A stretch of 34,978 nt of DNA from Deinococcota bacterium (lineage in GTDB: Bacteria; Deinococcota; Deinococci; Deinococcales; Trueperaceae), in the NCBI GenBank assembly GCA_963170125.1, contig CAUJFI010000095.1:1-34978 (forward strand), written 5' to 3'. Position numbers and translations under genes: made by a program. The notes under the pieces were generated by a model. It saw only the letters and a list, made by a program, of their open reading frames with translations, was not told the origin of the DNA and did no database searches. Within the stretch, counting starts at the first letter, position 1; each line of letters opens with the position of its first letter. Shown here one piece after another: positions 16,672 to 24,740 of this stretch.

Positions 16672-17871
16672 ATGCGCGTCGCGTGTAAACTCATCACCCT
16701 GGTGCTACTCGCCACGAGCGCGGCCGCGCTCGCTCAGACGATGCCGCGAGAGACCCGTCTCGCGATCCTGCAGGCAGTCGTGCAGATCGTCCCTTACGAC
16801 ACGGCCGCCGACGACCTCGTTGATTGGTCCGGCTCCGGCACCATCATCAGCCCGTCCGGCTACATCCTCACCAACTTCCACGTCGCCGGCGACCTCACCA
16901 CCCGTCGCAGCTACGAGTGGCACACCATCTGGATCACTGACCCAGAGTTCACGGACCAACCGCCCGAGTTCTACTTCTGGGCGCAGTACGTGGCCGGCGA
17001 CCCGACCCACGACCTCGCGCTCCTCAAGATCGTCGAGTGGTACGACGAAGAGCCAGTGGCGGACGACGTCGTGTTCCCCCACGTTCAGGTCGGCGACTCG
17101 AACACCCTCATCCCAGGCGATCCCATCACCATCGTCGGCTACCCCGGCATCTCGGGCTCCACCATCACGTTCACGGCCGGCCTCATGTCCGGCTGGGTCG
17201 GCGAGAACTTCGAGAGCGGCGGCAAGCAGTGGATCAAGACCGACGGGAAGATCTCCCACGGCAACTCGGGCGGCGGCGCGTTCGACGAGAACGGCTACCT
17301 GATCGGCGTCCCGACCGCCGGACGCACGGTCAAGTACGACGACCTCGACGTCGAGGAGCAGGCGTACGTCAGGCCGATCAGCCTCGGTTGGGCCCTGATC
17401 GGGCCCAACGTGCCAGACGTCGCGCGCGCCGGCTCCAGGGCGCCCGTGGCGCAACCGGGCAACACGCAGTCGAACACCCAGACCAGCAACGAGCCGGCGG
17501 CCCCGAGCGAAAGCGGGGTCGGGCCGTGCGACTTCTGTTACGTGCAGGAGCTCAGTCTCGGCGACAAGGTGACATACACGATCGGCGGCGTGCCCGACTA
17601 CATCAACTTCCACTCCTACAGCGTGAACGTGCCGGCCGGCACGCCCGAGCTGACGGTCCTGCTCGACTCCGAGGGCGACCTCGACATCGCCATCAAGTTC
17701 GGCACGCCCATCGAGTCGTGGGGCGACGACGGCGACTGGGAGTACCGTGACATCACGGAGGCTCCGGGCGGCGCCTTCACGATCTCGCTGCCGAGCCCGG
17801 GTGAATGGCATATCGACGTCATCCAGTACTACGAGGACCGCAGCACGAACTACACCCTCTCGGTCCGGTAG
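16672..17871 (+). CDS. Secreted trypsin-like serine protease with C-terminal PPC domain
   Basis: The 399-residue product starts with a signal peptide (basic MRVACK, hydrophobic core, cleavage after AAALA). A trypsin-fold domain follows with the complete triad: His70 in LTNFHVAG, Asp114 in PTHDLALLKI and Ser199 in HGNSGGGAF. The C-terminal ~100 residues, beginning near VTYTIGGVPDYINFHSYSV and ending NYTLSVR, match the bacterial pre-peptidase C-terminal (PPC) beta-sandwich often found on secreted enzymes. Between them is a Ser/Thr/Gln/Asn-rich linker and a Cys pair (GPCDFCYV) that could form a disulphide. The start has GAGAGGAA upstream. An open frame continuing upstream to 15739 is an artefact of the antisense transporter. 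Confidence 0.9.
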   Translation: MRVACKLITLVLLATSAAALAQTMPRETRLAILQAVVQIVPYDTAADDLVDWSGSGTIISPSGYILTNFHVAGDLTTRRSYEWHTIWITDPEFTDQPPEFYFWAQYVAGDPTHDLALLKIVEWYDEEPVADDVVFPHVQVGDSNTLIPGDPITIVGYPGISGSTITFTAGLMSGWVGENFESGGKQWIKTDGKISHGNSGGGAFDENGYLIGVPTAGRTVKYDDLDVEEQAYVRPISLGWALIGPNVPDVARAGSRAPVAQPGNTQSNTQTSNEPAAPSESGVGPCDFCYVQELSLGDKVTYTIGGVPDYINFHSYSVNVPAGTPELTVLLDSEGDLDIAIKFGTPIESWGDDGDWEYRDITEAPGGAFTISLPSPGEWHIDVIQYYEDRSTNYTLSVR

Positions 17872-17961
17872 GGCCCGGTCTCGGGTCCCGCCGACCACCC
17901 CCGCCGGGTGGAAGGCTAACGGCTGCCGGGCCACCTAACCTCGCTCACGAGGCCCACCTGT

Positions 17962-17967
17962 TATCAT
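17962..17967 (+). promoter_or_regulatory. Extended -10 (TGtTATCAT) for tRNA-Arg(CCT)
   Basis: TATCAT with TGN in front places transcription start about 40 bases before the tRNA. A leader hairpin (GCGCTCCT 17973-17980 with AGGAGCGC 17993-18000) lies between. Confidence 0.5.
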
Positions 17968-18011
17968 CGGTCGCGCTCCTTGGAACAGTACGAGGAGCGC
18001 GACCTTCGCGT

Positions 18012-18088
18012 GCGCCCGTAGCTCAGTTGGATAGAGCGGGGGACTCCTAAGCCCTAGGCCACAGGTTCGACTCCTGTCGGGCGCACCA
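18012..18088 (+). tRNA. tRNA-Arg(CCT)
   Basis: Acceptor GCGCCCG pairs with CGGGCGC; discriminator A and encoded CCA follow. The anticodon loop CTCCTAA gives anticodon CCT. T arm ACAGG-TTCGACT-CCTGT is perfect. The closing pair of the anticodon stem (31-39) is A-G and 27-43 is G-T, a weak stem but still a clear cloverleaf. Confidence 0.93.
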
Positions 18089-18205
18089 CCTCCCCTGCCA
18101 CCTCCCACGCCTCCCTCTCCGCCAGCGGGGGAGTCATGGGGGTCGCACGTCCGGCGACCGACCCAGGCACGGTCGCCAGGCAGGGCACGAACCGGTAGGT
18201 GCATC

Positions 18206-19399
18206 TTGCGCAGACTCGTCCTCACCGCCTCGCTCCTCGCGGCGCTCACCGCGCCGCTCCTGCTGCTCCCGACCGCCTCGGCCGCCTCGGAGCTCGTCGT
18301 CGGCCTCATCGCCTCACGTACGCTCGCGCCGGGCGCCGCTCAGACGCTCGTCGGCACGGCCTGGGCCGCCGAGGTGCGCGCCGGAGGCGGGGTCTTCGGC
18401 GTGCCCGTAAAGCTCCTGATAGCGGACGACGGCGGCGACCCCCGGCGGGCGGCGGAGCTCGCCGAACGGCAGATCGCGAACGGCGCCCTGGCCCTCGTCT
18501 GCTGCACCACGGCGGCCGCCAGCCGCGCGGTGGCCGCCGTCGCCGAGACGGCCGGCGTCACGCTGCTGGCACCCGCCCCGTTCGAACCGGCGAGCCAACC
18601 GAACTACTGGGCGTTCTCGCTCGCGCCCTCGGACACGGACGCGTTGGCGGCCATCGTGGCCGACGCTTACCGCGACGGGCGGTCGTCGCTCGCCCTCCTC
18701 GCGCCCGATCTGCCCCTCTCCGCCGCGGCCAGCGATCAGCTCGTCGCCCTGGGCGCCATCGTCGGCATCAGGCTCGTCGCCGACGAGCGCTACCCGGCGG
18801 GCCAGACCGAGCTGCGGCCCGAGGCGCTCCTGGTAGCGAGCGCTCGGCCCGGCGCGGTGGTCGTCTGGGGCTTCGCGGACGACCTGGAGACCGCCGTCTC
18901 GGCCTTGCGGCGCCGGGGTTACGAGGGCGACACCTACGGCCGGAGCCTGCCGTTCTACCCCGGAGGCGAGCCGCCGACCGGAGCGCGCGTCGCAGGCATG
19001 CTCGTGGCGGCTCCCCCCGCCGCAGCGCTGTCAGGCGACCGCGGCCTCGCGCGGTCGCTCGACGACCCCGAGGCCGTCGGACCGTGCACCGCCGCCGCGA
19101 TCAAGGACGCCGCGCGGCTGGCCGCCGTCCCCGGCGCCGCGCGCAACGCGCTCGTCACCGCGCCCGTGCTCGCGGGGCTCGATCTCATCCGATCCGCGTT
19201 CGAGCAGGTCCTAGCGCTCCAGATCCCGACGAGCGACGAGGGCGTCCTGCGCCAGGCCGTGAGGGACGCCCTGGTCGGTCTCCCGCCGACCTGCACGGGC
19301 GCCGGCAGCCTTGACCTCGAGGACGGTCGCGCGAGCGCGGTCCAGCCGCGCGGTCTCGCGCTCGTCGAGGTAACACAGACCGGTCTGACCGCGCCCTGA
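18206..19399 (+). CDS. Periplasmic substrate-binding protein (branched-chain amino acid type)
   Basis: The 397-residue product has a signal peptide (RRLVLTASLLAALTA, then LPTASAASE) and an ABC-type periplasmic binding fold resembling LivJ/UrtA: LVVGLIASRTLAPGAAQ, then VKLLIADDGGDPRRAAELAE, and a CCTTAAASRAVAAVAE helix after the first domain's switch strand. No lipoprotein Cys is present after the signal, so it should be free in the periplasm. No permease or ATPase gene is adjacent, which makes it an orphan; it may feed a distant transporter or act as a sensor. The start is a TTG with a weak site (GGTAGGTG). Ligand cannot be predicted. Confidence 0.82.
   Translation: MRRLVLTASLLAALTAPLLLLPTASAASELVVGLIASRTLAPGAAQTLVGTAWAAEVRAGGGVFGVPVKLLIADDGGDPRRAAELAERQIANGALALVCCTTAAASRAVAAVAETAGVTLLAPAPFEPASQPNYWAFSLAPSDTDALAAIVADAYRDGRSSLALLAPDLPLSAAASDQLVALGAIVGIRLVADERYPAGQTELRPEALLVASARPGAVVVWGFADDLETAVSALRRRGYEGDTYGRSLPFYPGGEPPTGARVAGMLVAAPPAAALSGDRGLARSLDDPEAVGPCTAAAIKDAARLAAVPGAARNALVTAPVLAGLDLIRSAFEQVLALQIPTSDEGVLRQAVRDALVGLPPTCTGAGSLDLEDGRASAVQPRGLALVEVTQTGLTAP
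19377..19386. promoter_or_regulatory. Palindrome AGACCGGTCT, copy 1
   Basis: A 10-bp perfect palindrome, 12 bp with flanks (C...G), inside the last codons of the binding-protein gene. An identical copy starts 43 bases downstream. It could be an operator; no regulator is known. Confidence 0.3.
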
Positions 19400-19419
19400 C
19401 GCCACCCCGAGCAGTCTAC

Positions 19420-19429
19420 AGACCGGTCT
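19420..19429. promoter_or_regulatory. Palindrome AGACCGGTCT, copy 2
   Basis: Second identical copy, 48 bases before the prfA -10 element. The centre-to-centre spacing of 43 bp is close to four helical turns. Confidence 0.3.
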
Positions 19430-19477
19430 ATCTAGGACCTTCGCCACACGCGCTCGGGAGGATCGGGGCCTGCAGAG

Positions 19478-19483
19478 TACACT
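19478..19483 (+). promoter_or_regulatory. -10 element TACACT of prfA (leaderless type)
   Basis: TACACT ends 7 bases before the ATG at 19491. No Shine-Dalgarno sequence lies between them. Confidence 0.55.
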
Positions 19484-19490
19484 CTAGGCA

Positions 19491-20609
19491 ATGACCGAGC
19501 GCATCCAACCCCTCAAGTACGAGTTCGAGACGCTGGAGCGCAGCCTCTCGGACCCGACCCTCCTGGCGGACGCCACCGAGTACCGACGGGTGCTCAAACG
19601 CTACGGCGAGGTGAAGAGCATCCTTGCTGCGGCCGCGGACGTGGCCCGCCTCGAGCACCAACTGGACGGCCTCGCCGAGCTGCTGTCCGATCCCGACCTC
19701 AGGACCGAGGCGGAAGACGAGGCGGAGCGCCTGGAGGAGTCTGTCGCCAAGCGCAGGGCCGAGCTCGCGGACCTCCTCACGCCCCGCGACCCGTTCGACG
19801 ACAAGGACGTCATCGTCGAGATCCGAGCGGCGGCGGGCGGCGACGAGGCCTCGCTCTTCGCCAGGGAGATGCTGGGCATGTACTTGCGTTACGCGAGCGG
19901 CCTCGCCTTCAAGACCGAGGTGCTCGACTCCCACCCGACCGAGGTGGGCGGGCTAGCGAAGGTGTCGTTCGCCGTGACGGGCGCGGGTGTCTACCGTGCC
20001 TTCAAGTTCGAGTCGGGCGTGCACCGCGTCCAGCGCGTGCCCGCGACGGAGGCGCAGGGGCGCATCCATACGAGCACGGTGACCGTGGCTGTCCTACCCG
20101 AGGCAGACGAGGTGGACGTCGCACTCTCCCCGAGCGACTACCGCGTCGACGTCTACCGCTCGAGCGGGCCGGGCGGGCAGTCGGTGAACACGACGGACTC
20201 GGCCGTCAGGGTCACGTACCACCCTGGCGAGGCCGACGAGATCATCGTGACCTGCCAGGACGGCAAGTCGCAGATCAAGAACAAGGAGCGCGCCCTCACG
20301 GTCCTGCGCTCGCGGCTCCTGGAGCGCGAGCGGGAACGCGCGATGAGCGAGGCGCGCGAGGCGCGGCTCGTGCAGATCGGCACGGGCGACCGCTCCGAGC
20401 GCGTCAGGACCTACAACTTCCCGCAGTCACGCGTCACCGACCACCGCATCGACTTCACCACCCACGACCTCGCGGGCGTGCTGGCTGGCGAGCTCGAGGA
20501 CCTCACGGCCGCCCTCCAGGCCGAAGAGCGGGCCAGGCTCACGCTCGAGGCCGCGCACGCGGGTGGCGACGCCCTCGCCGAACGGCTGGGCGCTCGTGGC
20601 GCGGCGTGA
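19491..20609 (+). CDS. prfA: Peptide chain release factor 1
   Basis: RF1 reads UAA and UAG stop codons and triggers peptide release. The 372-residue product has the codon-recognition tripeptide PAT in RVQRVPATEAQGRIHTS, which marks RF1 and not RF2, and the catalytic GGQ in SSGPGGQSVNTTDSAV. The N-terminal helical domain starts within the first 100 residues. Length is slightly above the usual 355-360 because of extra C-terminal residues (GGDALAERLGARGAA). The Nudix gene begins inside its last codons, so the two are probably co-transcribed. Confidence 0.96.
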   Translation: MTERIQPLKYEFETLERSLSDPTLLADATEYRRVLKRYGEVKSILAAAADVARLEHQLDGLAELLSDPDLRTEAEDEAERLEESVAKRRAELADLLTPRDPFDDKDVIVEIRAAAGGDEASLFAREMLGMYLRYASGLAFKTEVLDSHPTEVGGLAKVSFAVTGAGVYRAFKFESGVHRVQRVPATEAQGRIHTSTVTVAVLPEADEVDVALSPSDYRVDVYRSSGPGGQSVNTTDSAVRVTYHPGEADEIIVTCQDGKSQIKNKERALTVLRSRLLERERERAMSEAREARLVQIGTGDRSERVRTYNFPQSRVTDHRIDFTTHDLAGVLAGELEDLTAALQAEERARLTLEAAHAGGDALAERLGARGAA

Positions 20610-21069
20610 GTTCGTCGTTGCCGCGGCCATCCTGCTCGACCCGTCCGGTCGAGTACTGCTCGTAGGCAACGACTGGCAAGGGCACGGCCGGGTCCGGTAC
20701 ACGCTCCCTGGCGGGGTGGTGGAGCGCGGCGAGTCCACGCTCGACGCCCTGGTCCGTGAGGTCAAGGAAGAGACCGGCCTCGAGATAACGAGCGTGAAGG
20801 GCTTGGCGTACGCGGTCCACGTGGAGGACAGGCGCCGCAACGACCGCGCCGTGTCGTTCGCGTTCTTGGCTGAGTACCAGGGGCTCCTCAACCCGCGCGA
20901 CCCGGACGGGTTCATCGTGGAGGCGCGCTTCTTCCCGGTCGAGGAGGTCGCCATGATCGTCCCCATCCCGCCGCTACGCGACCCGCTCGTGACGTACCTG
21001 CGCGAGCGCGTGCCGGGGCGCTTCTACGCCTACGGCGGCTGGGACGGCCGGGCGCTGCAGAAGGCCTGA
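20596..21069 (+). CDS. Nudix hydrolase
   Basis: The 157-residue product has a complete Nudix box, GGVVERGESTLDALVREVKEETG (shown in parts: GGVVERGESTLDAL and VREVKEETG), preceded by FVVAAAILLDPSGRVLLVGN. It should hydrolyse a nucleoside diphosphate derivative; the substrate is unknown. The GTG at 20596 overlaps the end of prfA by 14 bases; a GTG at 20563 is possible and adds 11 residues, but the domain starts at FVVAAAIL, so the shorter form is preferred. No terminator separates it from prfA. Confidence 0.82.
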   Translation: MARREFVVAAAILLDPSGRVLLVGNDWQGHGRVRYTLPGGVVERGESTLDALVREVKEETGLEITSVKGLAYAVHVEDRRRNDRAVSFAFLAEYQGLLNPRDPDGFIVEARFFPVEEVAMIVPIPPLRDPLVTYLRERVPGRFYAYGGWDGRALQKA

Positions 21070-21186
21070 CGCTCGTCAGCACCGCACGTTGGCCGGCCTG
21101 GCAGGCGCACGGCCATAGGGCCCAGCGACGAGATAGGCGGCGCACGCGCTCTGGCGGGCGCCGCCCCGTCGCCTAGGAGGCGCGCC

Positions 21187-22449
21187 TCAGAGGTTCTCTA
21201 CGAGCGCCTCGCCGAACTCGCTGCACTTGAGGAGCATGGCGCCTTCCATGAGCCGGTGGAAGTCGTACGTCACGCGCTTCTGTCCGATCGTCTCGCTCAC
21301 GGAGCTGAGCACCATGTCGGCGGCCTCGGTCCAGCCCAGGTGACGCAGAAGCATCTCGCCGGAGAGGATCACGGAGGACGGGTTCACCTTGTCCTGGCCC
21401 GCGTACTTGGGGGCGGTCCCGTGCGTCGCCTCGAAGACGGCATGGCCCGTGAGGTAGTTGATGTTCGCGCCGGGCGCGATCCCGATGCCGCCCACCTGGG
21501 CGGCGAGCGCGTCGGACAGGTAGTCGCCGTTGAGGTTGAGGGTAGCGATGACGCTGTACTCGCTGGCGCGCGTAAGGACCTGCTGCAGCATGGCGTCGGC
21601 GATGACGTCGTTGAGGACGATGTCGCGGCCCGTGCGCGGGTTCTTGAAGGTGCGCCACGGCCCGCCGTCGAGGAGCGTGGCCCCGAACTCGCGGTCGGCG
21701 AGCTCGTAGCCCCAATCGCGGAACGCCCCTTCGGTGAACTTCATGATGTTGCCCTTGTGGACGAGCGTGACGGTGGGCTTGTCGTTGTCGATGGCGTACG
21801 CGATGGCGGCGCGCACTAGCCGCTCCGTGCCCTCGCGCGACACGGGCTTGATGCCGATGCCGGAGGTGGCCGGGAAGCGGACCTTGTCGTACGCCTTCGG
21901 GAACTCGCGCTTGAAGAGCTCGAGGAAGCGCGCCGCGTCGTCGGTGCCCTCGCGGAACTCGATGCCGGCGTAGATGTCTTCCGTGTTCTCGCGGAAGATG
22001 ATCATGTCGACGTCCTCAGGGCGCTTGACGGGGCTGGGCACGCCGGTGAAGTACTGCACGGGCCGTACGCAGGCGTAGAGGTCGAGGAGCTGGCGGATGG
22101 CGACGTTGATGCTACGGATACCACCGCCGACCGGTGTCGTCAGGGGGCCCTTGATGCCGACCAGGTACTCGCGGATGGCGTCGACCGTCTCGTCGGGAAG
22201 CCAGACCTGCTCGCCGTAGACCTCGTTGGCCTTGTCGCCGGCGAACACTTCCATCCAGGCGATGGCGCGCCTGCCCCCGTACGCCTTGGCCACGGCGGCG
22301 TCCAGCACGCGTTGGGAGGCGCGCCAGATGTCCGGGCCCGTGCCGTCGCCCTCGATGTACGCGACGATCGGCCGGTCGGACACTTGCAGCTGGCCGTCCT
22401 GCAGGACGATGCGGTCCCCTTCCGGGACCTTGATGTGGCGGTAGCTCAT
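21187..22449 (-). CDS. icd: NADP-dependent isocitrate dehydrogenase
   Basis: The enzyme oxidises isocitrate to 2-oxoglutarate in the TCA cycle. The 420-residue product contains the substrate-binding [19 protein letters not shown], with Ser at the position phosphorylated in Escherichia coli, the metal-site segment [16 protein letters not shown], and the cofactor segment [19 protein letters not shown]. The Lys-Tyr of APKYAG corresponds to residues that select NADP over NAD in the E. coli enzyme. The ATG at 22449 follows AGAGGAAG with good spacing, so a longer frame upstream is not used. No aceK kinase gene is visible near it. Confidence 0.96.
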   Translation of the reverse strand: MSYRHIKVPEGDRIVLQDGQLQVSDRPIVAYIEGDGTGPDIWRASQRVLDAAVAKAYGGRRAIAWMEVFAGDKANEVYGEQVWLPDETVDAIREYLVGIKGPLTTPVGGGIRSINVAIRQLLDLYACVRPVQYFTGVPSPVKRPEDVDMIIFRENTEDIYAGIEFREGTDDAARFLELFKREFPKAYDKVRFPATSGIGIKPVSREGTERLVRAAIAYAIDNDKPTVTLVHKGNIMKFTEGAFRDWGYELADREFGATLLDGGPWRTFKNPRTGRDIVLNDVIADAMLQQVLTRASEYSVIATLNLNGDYLSDALAAQVGGIGIAPGANINYLTGHAVFEATHGTAPKYAGQDKVNPSSVILSGEMLLRHLGWTEAADMVLSSVSETIGQKRVTYDFHRLMEGAMLLKCSEFGEALVENL

Positions 22450-22655
22450 GCGCTTCCTCTTCCGTGAGCCCAGGCCCCGCCGTCGACGGCGCCCATGGGC
22501 CACCCAAGCAACTGATCGCCTCTCGCCTCTGGCATGGAACTTAGGACCCGGCGGCGTGCGTCGCAGGCGAGTTTACCACGGTGCCCGGACCGCTCCGGAC
22601 GCCGCGGGCGGCGCGGGGCGTAGCCGGTCCGCCGAGGAGCGCGCGCCGCGACGGC

Positions 22656-22661
22656 TAGACT
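22656..22661 (+). promoter_or_regulatory. -10 element TAGACT of the MPG gene (leaderless type)
   Basis: TAGACT ends 9 bases before the ATG at 22671; no ribosome site is visible. Confidence 0.5.
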
Positions 22662-22670
22662 GGCGGGTCG

Positions 22671-23294
22671 ATGGTGCCTGACGTCCACGAGACCCGGATC
22701 TCCGCCCTGCTCGGCGCGCCGCTGCCGGAGGCGTTCTACCGCCGCTCGGCGGACGAGGTGGCGCCCGACCTCCTCGGCGCCTACCTCGCCGTGCACCCGG
22801 CCGGCCAAGCCCCACGGGTGGGGCGCGTCGTCGAGGTCGAGGCCTACGTCGGCGAGGAGGACGCGGCCTGCCACGCCCACAAGGGCCGGACGAGGCGCAC
22901 CGCCACCCTCTACGGCCCGCCCGGCACCGCGTACGTCTACCTCGTGTACGGCATGCACGAGCTCTTCAACATCGTCTGCCAGCCCGAAGGCGTGCCGCAC
23001 GCGGTCCTCGTGAGGGCGGTCGAGCCCGTCGCGCCAACTGGCGCCGACCCGCGCGCCGCCAACGGGCCGGGCAAGCTCACGCGTTTCCTGCGCATCGACC
23101 GCGGCCACGACGGCGGCTCGCTCCTCGCGCCCCCGATAACGCTGCACCCAGGACCCGCGCCACGGCGCACGGTGATCACGCCGCGCGTGGGCGTAGCCTA
23201 CTCCGGGCGCTGGGCTAGCGCCCCGTTGCGCTACTACGACGCGGACAGCCCGGCCGTCTCCCGGCCGCCCAAAGGGCGCGTCGGGAGCGGCTAG
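22671..23294 (+). CDS. mpg: DNA-3-methyladenine glycosylase (MPG/AAG family)
   Basis: This base-excision enzyme removes alkylated purines such as 3-methyladenine. The 207-residue product has the family landmarks: FYRRSADEVAPDLLGAYLA, RVVEVEAYVGEEDAACHAHKG with the acid that activates water, and GPPGTAYVYLVYGMHELFN, in which the Tyr residues intercalate into DNA, then NGPGKLTRFLRID. It overlaps the stop of the convergent CDF transporter at a CTAG tetranucleotide: both genes use a TAG within it. An alkyltransferase-like gene 3.5 kb away also deals with alkylated DNA. Confidence 0.93.
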   Translation: MVPDVHETRISALLGAPLPEAFYRRSADEVAPDLLGAYLAVHPAGQAPRVGRVVEVEAYVGEEDAACHAHKGRTRRTATLYGPPGTAYVYLVYGMHELFNIVCQPEGVPHAVLVRAVEPVAPTGADPRAANGPGKLTRFLRIDRGHDGGSLLAPPITLHPGPAPRRTVITPRVGVAYSGRWASAPLRYYDADSPAVSRPPKGRVGSG

Positions 23295-24298
23295 CCGTTC
23301 TCGACCTCCCCCTTGAACTCCTCCTTGGGAGTGAGGGTGCGGTCGCGCACCCCTTGTACGAACGGCTCGACGTGGATGGTGACCACGAGGTCCTCGAGTG
23401 CGGCGTGGATGGCGTCCTCCACTCTCCCGACCAGGTCGTGGGCCTCCTTGACGGTCAGCTTCGGATCAACGAACAAGTCGACCTCGGCGAAGCTCGCATG
23501 CCCGGAGCGCCGCGTCCGCAGGCGGTGGAAGCCGAGGACGCGCCGGTCGGCTTCCAGCACGGCGAGGATCTTCGCCTCCTCCCGCTCGGGGAGGCGCTCG
23601 TCGAGGAGCCGCGAGAGCGCCTGGCGCATGACGCGCACGCCGACCACCACGATGTTGGCGGCCACGATGAGGGCGACTAGCGGGTCGAGAGGCTGCCAAC
23701 CCGTGAGCGCCACCAGCAGCACGCCGACCACCACGCCGAGCGAGGTGTAGACGTCCGTGAGGATGTGGCGAGCGTTGGCCGCGAGGGCGTCGGAGCGCTC
23801 CTTGCGCGCCACGGACAAGAGGTAGACGGCCAGGAGGCCGTTGAGCACGGCGGCGAGGACGGAGACGCCGACCCCAAGGGCGACGTTGGTGAGCGCCTCC
23901 GGGGCCAGGAGGCGTCCTACGGCGCTCCACGCGATGACCCCGGCCGCGACGATGATGAGGGCGGCCTCCAGCACGCTCGAGAGGTATTCCGCCTTGGCGT
24001 GCCCGTACGGGTGGCGGTAATCCGGTGGCGCCACCGAGACGCCGAGCGCCACGAGGAGGACGACGGCGGCCACGAGGTTGACCAACGACTCCGCCGCGTC
24101 GGAGAGGAAGCCGACCGAGCCGGTCGCCAGGTACGCGGAGAACTTCAGGCCGAGGATGAGCACGGCGCCGGCCAGGCTCACCCAGGCGGCCCGGCCGCGA
24201 CGCCCGCGCGGCGCCACGGCCGTCTGCGCCTCCGTTCCGGGCGCCGCGGCTCCCGGTGCCGCGTGCGGACCGGCGCCGGCAGGGGCTTCCGCCGTCAT
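23291..24298 (-). CDS. Cation diffusion facilitator (CDF) transporter
   Basis: The 335-residue product has a poorly conserved, Ala/Gly/Pro-rich start and six membrane helices followed by a cytoplasmic ferredoxin-like domain. Membrane helix 2 reads FLSDAAESLVN: the metal-site residues are E and N (ExxxN) where zinc exporters have DxxxD or HxxxD, and helix 5 retains HILTD. The YGHAKAEYLSS loop and HASFAEVDLFVDPKL of the C-domain are typical. Substrate metal is uncertain because of the ExxxN site. The ATG at 24298 lies one base beyond the stop of the upstream gene, so translation is probably coupled. It is last in a three-gene operon. Confidence 0.88.
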   Translation of the reverse strand: MTAEAPAGAGPHAAPGAAAPGTEAQTAVAPRGRRGRAAWVSLAGAVLILGLKFSAYLATGSVGFLSDAAESLVNLVAAVVLLVALGVSVAPPDYRHPYGHAKAEYLSSVLEAALIIVAAGVIAWSAVGRLLAPEALTNVALGVGVSVLAAVLNGLLAVYLLSVARKERSDALAANARHILTDVYTSLGVVVGVLLVALTGWQPLDPLVALIVAANIVVVGVRVMRQALSRLLDERLPEREEAKILAVLEADRRVLGFHRLRTRRSGHASFAEVDLFVDPKLTVKEAHDLVGRVEDAIHAALEDLVVTIHVEPFVQGVRDRTLTPKEEFKGEVENG

Positions 24299-24299
24299 G

Positions 24300-24740
24300 T
24301 CAGGTCGGTTCGCCCTCGTCGCCGGCGTCGCTCGTCCAGCCGGCGTCCTCGTAGCGCGCGGCTCCGTCCTCGCCGTCTTCCACGGCCTCGTCGTCCGCCG
24401 CTTCGTCCCCCCAGGCGTCCATGAGCTCCTCCGGGACGTCACCGCGCTCCATGCGCGCGAGGAGTTCGGCCAGCTCGTCGCCCTCGAAGTCCGTCACGGT
24501 CTCGGCGATGACGGCCATGGCGCGCTCGCCATCCGCCTCGGGCACCAGGACGTACGTCGCCTGGGCCGAGGTGAGGCCGAGGTGGGAGAGCACGTCCGTG
24601 AACGACTCCGCGCCCCGGATCGTGGTGATCATGCCCTCGTCCTCGAGGATGGTGGCGACCATCTCGGCCAGCGGCATGGCCGGCGCCACGTCGACGATCG
24701 TCCAGCGGTCACCGTTGATGAGGACCTTCTCACCCTTCAT
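24300..24740 (-). CDS. DUF2007-like small acidic protein
   Basis: The 146-residue product has an N-terminal region (KVLINGDRWTIVDVAPAMP, TILEDEGMITTIRG, YVLVPEADGERAMAVI) with the beta-alpha-beta pattern of DUF2007-type domains, in which ILED.G and VLVPE..ERA recur. The last 45 residues are strongly acidic (DEAADDEAVEDGEDG) and probably disordered. No enzymatic motif is seen and function is unknown. The start has GGGAGG upstream and overlaps the stop of the M20 peptidase gene (ATGA); the CDF gene follows after one base. Confidence 0.65.
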   Translation of the reverse strand: MKGEKVLINGDRWTIVDVAPAMPLAEMVATILEDEGMITTIRGAESFTDVLSHLGLTSAQATYVLVPEADGERAMAVIAETVTDFEGDELAELLARMERGDVPEELMDAWGDEAADDEAVEDGEDGAARYEDAGWTSDAGDEGEPT

